Below the pieces are notes generated by a model, which did no database searches, was not told the DNA's origin, and was given only the letters and a program-made list of their open reading frames with translations. A DNA stretch of 64,000 nucleotides from positions 1,423,501-1,487,500 of the forward strand of contig NZ_CP060393.1 in NCBI RefSeq assembly GCF_014274685.1. Direction: 5' to 3'. Positions 59,890-64,000 of this stretch are shown here, in pieces (the first letter of the stretch is position 1; each line of letters begins with the position of its first letter). The DNA is from Edaphobacter sp. 4G125. Its GTDB lineage: Bacteria; Acidobacteriota; Terriglobia; Terriglobales; Acidobacteriaceae. The translations under genes were made by a program, and so were the position numbers.

Positions 59890-61374
59890 CTAAATCTTTT
59901 GCCGTTCCGGGACGCTGGAGCGCAGCGCTTCGAGACGCTGTTCCAGATGTGTCTGGATGGCAGCATGTTCGGGCTTGTTGTAGAGGTTGTTGCGTTCGCC
60001 GGGGTCGGCCTTCAGGTCGTAAAGCTCGCCCTCGCTGGGGTTCATGACATAGCGAATGAGCTTGTACTGTTCGGTTCGGATTCCACGATGAGGCGCGACC
60101 TTCTCCGGGTTGGGCCACTCGTAATACTCGTAGTACCACTCCTTGCGGAAGCCGGGATCAGCGTTGGCAGAGAGAGGGATCATGCTCTTGCCTTGCATGT
60201 GTTTCGGCGTGGGAATACCGGCGATGTCGAGCAGCGTTGGAGCGATGTCGATGTCGAGAACCATTTCGTCGCGCACGGTGCCCGGTTTAATGCGCTCGGG
60301 ATAACGAACCATCATGGGAACGCGCAGAGAAGGCTCGTGCATGAGGCGCTTGTCGAAGAGACGCCACTCGCCGAGGAAGTATCCGTGGTCGGAGGTGTGG
60401 AGGACGGCGGTGTCGTCGAGGATGCCCTTCTTTTCGAGATTGTTGAGGACGCGGCCGATGTTCTCGTCAACGGCGACGAGTCCGGCGTAGTAGTCCTTCG
60501 ACATGCCTTCGAGCGAGCCGCAGGCAACGTGAGAGTTTGTGGTGCCGATTTTGTTTTCGGCGTCGATGAAGCTTTGTGGCTTGCCGGGATAACCTTTGAG
60601 GTCATCATCGAAGGTTGCAGGCTTGGGAATCGGAGTGCCGTTGTAGAGATCGAGATGGCGGCGGGGGCGGAAGAAGGGTTCATGCGGAGCGACGAACCAG
60701 ACGAGAAGGCAGAAGGGCTTGTCGCCGCGATCCTGATCGAGCCACTCGAGTGCCTTGTCGGTGGTGAGGTCGTCGGGATAGACGGCATGATATTGCTTCT
60801 CGGGGCCGACGACTCCGTTACGCCCTTCTTTGAAGAAGGGATTTTCATAGTTATTGCCGGGATCGTTGTGGCCGAAGTAGTAGTCCCAGTTACGCTCTTC
60901 GACGCCGTTGTGCATGTGAACCTTGCCGAGGATAGCGATCTCGTAGCCGGCCTGCTTGAGAAGGTCGGTGAAGAGAGGAATGTCGGCGGGCAGTGGCTGG
61001 CGAAGATGTTCGTTGGAGAGGGCTCCAGTAGAACGGGAGTACATGCCAGTGAGAGCAGAGGCGCGGGCGGGAGCGCAGAGCGCATTGGTGCAGAAGGCGT
61101 TGGTGAAGCGCATTCCTTCTTTGCCGATTCGGTCGTGGTTCGGAGTCTTCAGAATCGAATGTCCTGCGATGGAGAGAGCATCGGCACGCTGGCCTTCGCC
61201 AAGGAAGTAGACGATGTTGGGACGCTTCGTCGTTGCCTGTGCAGCGTGAGCCGAGGGGATGCCGGTGGCGAGAGTGCCTGCGACGGCGAGCGCGCCTTGC
61301 AGGAAGTCTCGGCGGGTGGCCTTTCCTCCTTCGGAAAGAGATTCTTCAGGTGTGATCGGCTCGGACTTCGACAT
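59890..61374 (-). CDS. Tat-exported sulfatase, second copy
   Basis: ATG 61374 (AAGGAGA upstream) starts a 494-residue protein with the twin-arginine signal T-R21-R22-D-F-L. The formylglycine motif is C100-A-P-A-R104. Other blocks: APHEPFFRPR, HTSDHGYFLGEWRLFDKRLMHEPSLRVPMMVRYP and ELYDLKADPGERNNLYNKPEH. The usual first metal pair Asp-Asp is replaced by GEGQRADAL (E60). A frame extended to 61593 would translate a repeat and is rejected. It probably desulfates glycans in the periplasm; the substrate is unknown. Confidence 0.9.
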   Translation of the reverse strand: MSKSEPITPEESLSEGGKATRRDFLQGALAVAGTLATGIPSAHAAQATTKRPNIVYFLGEGQRADALSIAGHSILKTPNHDRIGKEGMRFTNAFCTNALCAPARASALTGMYSRSTGALSNEHLRQPLPADIPLFTDLLKQAGYEIAILGKVHMHNGVEERNWDYYFGHNDPGNNYENPFFKEGRNGVVGPEKQYHAVYPDDLTTDKALEWLDQDRGDKPFCLLVWFVAPHEPFFRPRRHLDLYNGTPIPKPATFDDDLKGYPGKPQSFIDAENKIGTTNSHVACGSLEGMSKDYYAGLVAVDENIGRVLNNLEKKGILDDTAVLHTSDHGYFLGEWRLFDKRLMHEPSLRVPMMVRYPERIKPGTVRDEMVLDIDIAPTLLDIAGIPTPKHMQGKSMIPLSANADPGFRKEWYYEYYEWPNPEKVAPHRGIRTEQYKLIRYVMNPSEGELYDLKADPGERNNLYNKPEHAAIQTHLEQRLEALRSSVPERQKI

Positions 61375-61490
61375 GCATTCTCCTTGAGGGGATGATTCGT
61401 GTGTTCCTTCAGTGTAGAGAAAATAGCGGGCCGACTGATGCGTTTTTGTGCATAGTGCACGAGACGATAAGGGTTTCGTATGCGAAAACG

Positions 61491-61562
61491 CAGATCCTTC
61501 CCCATTCGACTCGCTATGCTCGCTCAGGGTAGGCTCTTCGCTTGCGCTTCGCTCAGGATGAC
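61491..61562 (-). repeat. GTCATCCTGAGCG-type repeat upstream of the second sulfatase
   Basis: On the minus strand GTCATCCTGAGCGAAGC continues through GAGCGAGCATAGCGAGTCGA to AAGGATCTG. It is the largest and most complete copy here. The extended sulfatase frame reads through it, which explains the spurious N-terminus. Confidence 0.65.
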
Positions 61563-61618
61563 ATTTTTCTATGTCGCAAATTTTTGGATGCAAAGCGAAA
61601 AATTAGAAATACAAAGAA

Positions 61619-61650
61619 AAACGGGCTGAGATTTTGATCTCAGCCCGTTT
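61619..61650 (-). terminator. Terminator of the Gly-rich YXWGXW gene
   Basis: AAACGGGCTGAGAT pairs perfectly with ATCTCAGCCCGTTT (14 pairs, loop of four), and on the minus strand TTTTTC continues after it. It lies 28 bases past the gene stop. Confidence 0.88.
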
Positions 61651-61678
61651 GAATCACAAGGCAGATTGCTGGTTGTGT

Positions 61679-62689
61679 TTATCGGTGACCGCCACCACCA
61701 TGGCCGCTGCCACCGCCGTGGAAACCACCACCGCCGCCGCCATGGAATCCGCCACCACCGCCGCCGCCGTGGAATCCACCGCCGCTGTAACCGCCACGGG
61801 GCGCGCTGCTGAAGCCGCCACTATTGCCACGGAAGCTACCGGAGTTGCCGCCGAAGCTGGGGCGTGCCTGGTTGCTGGCGTATCCACCACGGTTTCCATA
61901 GCCCTGTGACGGGCTGGAGAAACTGCGGTTGTTATAGTTCTGCGAAGGAGCCGAGCCGCGGTTGAAGTTCTGGCCGTTGTTGCCAAAGTTATGTTGCGAA
62001 CCGGTCGTGCCGCGGAAGTTATTGCGGTCGAAGGAACCACGGGAACCACGCGTTGCGGAGACATTGGTGAATCCGTTGCGGGTTCCCGAGGCGTAGTTGT
62101 TGCCACGGTTATTGAAGTACGACCCGCGATTTCCGGCGTAGTTATTGCCGCGGTTGACCCAGCTTGAACCTCCAGGGCGTCCGTCAAAGTGGCCGGCATA
62201 AGGACGGTTATAGACGTAACCGCCACGATAGCCAGGGCCGAAGCGGTTATAGCAACGGTTGTACCAGAAGTGTCCTCCACCCCAGTATCCGCCGTAGAAA
62301 CCTACACCGAAGTAGCCGAAGCCATAGTTGACTCCGCCGTAGTAACCGACAGTGGGACCCCAGTAACCGGCGTTCCAGAAGTATCCGCTGGAGCCATATC
62401 CCCAGTAGCCGGGGGTCCAGAGCGCACCGACGTAGGGAGGAAGCACCCAGGCGCCGTCGACCCACTCATAGCCTTCGCCAGTCCAGGCCCAATAACCGGG
62501 GGTCCAAATGTAGCCGTCACCCGGCATTGCGGGCTGAGCATATACAGGGATTACGGGTGGAGCGATTGCAACAGAGACGAAGACTCGAGCGTGTGCGGTC
62601 GCAGGAGTTAGAAACGCTGCGCCAGTAAAGAAGGCCGCCCCTAAAATGCCAGCGCCTACAACGTTGCGAATTTTATCGGAGAGGTTCAT
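61679..62689 (-). CDS. Secreted Gly-rich YXWGXW repeat protein
   Basis: The 336-residue product has a signal peptide (ILGAAFFTGAAFLTPATAHA), then YXWGXW-type units (GYIWTPGYWAW, YEWVDGAWVLPP, ALWTPGYWGYG, GYFWNAGYWGP), a Tyr/Gly-rich segment, a long Asn/Gly/Arg/Ser-rich low-complexity region, and a terminal Gly/His run (GGGFHGGGGGGGFHGGG). It is probably a surface or outer-membrane-associated matrix-like protein. AAGG precedes the ATG. The smaller YXWGXW protein at 11823 is its relative in this window. Confidence 0.8.
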   Translation of the reverse strand: MNLSDKIRNVVGAGILGAAFFTGAAFLTPATAHARVFVSVAIAPPVIPVYAQPAMPGDGYIWTPGYWAWTGEGYEWVDGAWVLPPYVGALWTPGYWGYGSSGYFWNAGYWGPTVGYYGGVNYGFGYFGVGFYGGYWGGGHFWYNRCYNRFGPGYRGGYVYNRPYAGHFDGRPGGSSWVNRGNNYAGNRGSYFNNRGNNYASGTRNGFTNVSATRGSRGSFDRNNFRGTTGSQHNFGNNGQNFNRGSAPSQNYNNRSFSSPSQGYGNRGGYASNQARPSFGGNSGSFRGNSGGFSSAPRGGYSGGGFHGGGGGGGFHGGGGGGFHGGGSGHGGGGHR

Positions 62690-62894
62690 TGCCTACCTTC
62701 GCCGAGGATTCTTCGTTTTTGCCCGACCGGGCTGGGCTTCGAGAATCACCAGCTGAGGTTCCTGCCCGCTTTGCGGATCAGGCACTCGATCTATTAGACC
62801 CGATTTTTTGAAGTTCGTTGCACAAATATGAATGAGGATTCAGTGCCAGAGAATTTGTAGGAAAGGAAAGACCTTATTTTGTGTCTCATAGGCA

Positions 62895-62925
62895 AAAAGA
62901 TGCCCTGCCTAGGAGGCAGAGCATC
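62895..62925 (-). terminator. Terminator of the window-end PBP gene
   Basis: Read on the minus strand, GATGCTCTGCCTCC and AGGCAGGGCATC form a stem of about eleven pairs with one mismatch, followed by TTTTTGCC. It is about 24 bases after the PBP stop. Confidence 0.85.
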
Positions 62926-62948
62926 GGATGATTTGGGATGGAAAGAAG

Positions 62949-64000
62949 CTAGTCTGCTCCCCCTAATGCTCCTACAGTCTGTTGCGACTTTGGCTGGAAG
63001 TAGCTCTTATCCCAGAGTGCGCGATAAAACTGCCCGGTGAGCTCGGCAGCCTTCGGGCCAAAGGTGGGACGCCCACCTTCGAGGAAGAAGACGGTTACCA
63101 GTCTTCCATTGGGAGTGTCGGCGTACGAGCCGAACCAGCCGAATCGTGTTCCATTGTTGGAGCAGGTTCCGGTTTTACCCATGACGGGGAACTCGCTGAA
63201 GCTGGTACGCAGCGAACGTGCTGTGCCGTACATGACTGCGCCCTGCATTCCATCCACAATCTCAGGAATCAGAGGCGCGATATTCAGTTGACGCTTTACG
63301 CGTGGCTGGAAGGTCGCGATGTCGATGGAGCTTTCAGGATGTTGCAGATAGTAGAGCGTTCCCCCATTGGCGATGGCGGAAACGATGGCTCCCAGTTGCA
63401 GGGGAGTCATGGAGACGCTTTCGCCAAAGGAGCACATTCTTCCTACGCCGCCGAGCTTCGCGGGCAGTTCTTCGTCCGGGTAGATGCCGAGTTGTTCGCC
63501 CTGAATGTGATAGCCCGCCAATTCACCGAGACCGAATTCATTAGCGTAGTGTTTGACCCGTTCGAATCCAAGGGTCCGGCCCAGGGTTTCGAAATAGGCG
63601 TTGTTCGAGTGAGCCAGCGCATCGGTGAGATTCATGCGGTAGCGTCCGCCCAGGTTGACCGGCGTATCCCGCTTGATGATTCCTTCTTCCAGGGCTGCGA
63701 GGGCGACGGTGAGCTTGATGGTGGAGCAGGGCTCCGCGCCCCGCGAGAGCGCAAGCTTCTGGTTCACCATGGCGAGGATGCGTCCGTTCGAGGGATCGAT
63801 AGCGAGCGCGGTGCCGTTCATGTTGCCCAGAGCTTCAATCAGAGCTGCCCGAACGTTTGAATCTTCCCCCTCGGTTACATCGCCGAGCGTTAGATTGTCG
63901 GCGTAGGAACTGGCGGAGAAGTGCTCATAGTAGCGCGTCCGCCGGACTGCAAGCTTCGTTCGTGTCCCATGGCGTCGGCTGGAGGCTGTCGTTTTGACTG
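62949..64000 (-). CDS. Penicillin-binding protein transpeptidase domain, 3' part (5' end outside window)
   Basis: The frame is open up to the window edge (translated part begins VKTTASSRRHGTRTK on the minus strand). Visible transpeptidase motifs are C-S-T-I-K (SxxK), HSNNAYF (SxN) and MGKTGTCSNNG (KTG). It is thus a serine D,D-transpeptidase or related penicillin-binding enzyme. The sequence between the motifs and its mid-window partner is short, so it may be a class B-like or stand-alone PBP. No elongation or division gene is seen beside it, and its role cannot be decided from this part. Confidence 0.88.
   Translation of the reverse strand, partial: VKTTASSRRHGTRTKLAVRRTRYYEHFSASSYADNLTLGDVTEGEDSNVRAALIEALGNMNGTALAIDPSNGRILAMVNQKLALSRGAEPCSTIKLTVALAALEEGIIKRDTPVNLGGRYRMNLTDALAHSNNAYFETLGRTLGFERVKHYANEFGLGELAGYHIQGEQLGIYPDEELPAKLGGVGRMCSFGESVSMTPLQLGAIVSAIANGGTLYYLQHPESSIDIATFQPRVKRQLNIAPLIPEIVDGMQGAVMYGTARSLRTSFSEFPVMGKTGTCSNNGTRFGWFGSYADTPNGRLVTVFFLEGGRPTFGPKAAELTGQFYRALWDKSYFQPKSQQTVGALGGAD

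Noticed and set aside
59899..61395. A 498-codon plus-strand frame antisense to the second sulfatase
   Set aside because: It mirrors the sulfatase codon pattern, is Val/Gly/Ala-rich without recognisable motifs, and the opposite strand has CAPAR and Tat signatures with a good ribosome binding site.
61690..61800. Regular DNA repeats resembling a tandem array or CRISPR
   Set aside because: They are codons for Gly/His runs of a secreted protein; there are no unique spacers or leader. No CRISPR array was seen anywhere in the window.

Overview
The window looks like a chromosomal segment of an acidobacterium (Acidobacteriota, Terriglobia/Acidobacteriaceae type). The pointers are a VWFA-like/TonB-receptor/DUF5666 gene cluster of a kind typical of that phylum, several YXWGXW-type secreted proteins, Tat-exported sulfatases, lipid A/Kdo genes (Gram-negative envelope), a MurE with the DNPR signature of meso-diaminopimelate enzymes, and several families of dispersed intergenic repeats. 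Genus cannot be fixed from this sequence alone.

Layout. 1-2330: 3' part of a B12-dependent ribonucleotide reductase (nrdJ). 2331-4282: an AT-richer island with an AvcD-type antiviral dCTP/dCMP deaminase between two very small ORFs, with space for an AvcI-like RNA. 4436-6819: a lone ExbD, a REP-associated tyrosine transposase flanked by mirror-image REP pairs, and two small secreted proteins. 7085-12762: sulfatase, PhyH-type dioxygenase, Dph6-like PP-loop protein, MgtC, a zinc-ribbon protein, a YXWGXW protein and KdsC. 12849-17452: the giant helicase Lhr and a DUF5522 protein. 17462-24848 (minus): DUF5666, TonB-type receptor, VWFA protein and TPR protein. 24976-30278: VIT1/CCC1 transporter and ergothioneine genes egtB and egtD, with ThuA and beta-propeller genes between them. 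30280-35902 (minus): moeA-moaC, a TPR protein, DUF3108-DUF2007-queC and an ICMT-like methyltransferase. 35996-39433 (minus): kdtA-lpxK-glycosyltransferase 9 (Kdo-lipid A and core). 39475-44256: a secreted protein, NIPSNAP, dxs and DUF2127. 44396-56886: the division and cell wall (dcw) cluster mraZ-rsmH-ftsL-ftsI-murE-murF-mraY-murD-ftsW-murG, with a MraZ operator and a DnaA box in front. 57316-64000: methyltransferase, a membrane-anchored unknown, a second sulfatase, a Gly-rich YXWGXW protein and the C-terminal part of a penicillin-binding protein.

Envelope biogenesis dominates: lipid A/Kdo (kdsC, kdtA, lpxK, heptosyltransferase-like GT9), peptidoglycan precursors and septal synthesis (dcw cluster, second PBP), isoprenoid precursor supply (dxs), and outer-membrane/secreted proteins. 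The rest is cofactor chemistry (ergothioneine, molybdenum cofactor, preQ0) and general housekeeping.

The least ordinary parts are the AvcD island, the REP/RAYT unit, a roughly 200-nt composite repeat present three times with conserved internal spacing, and a second repeat family (GTCATTCTGAGCG type), one copy of which is read in frame inside nrdJ. Several starts were moved from the longest ORF on the basis of ribosome binding sites, signal peptides or family start positions, including non-ATG starts for mraY (TTG), moaC (TTG) and a DUF3108 protein (CTG).
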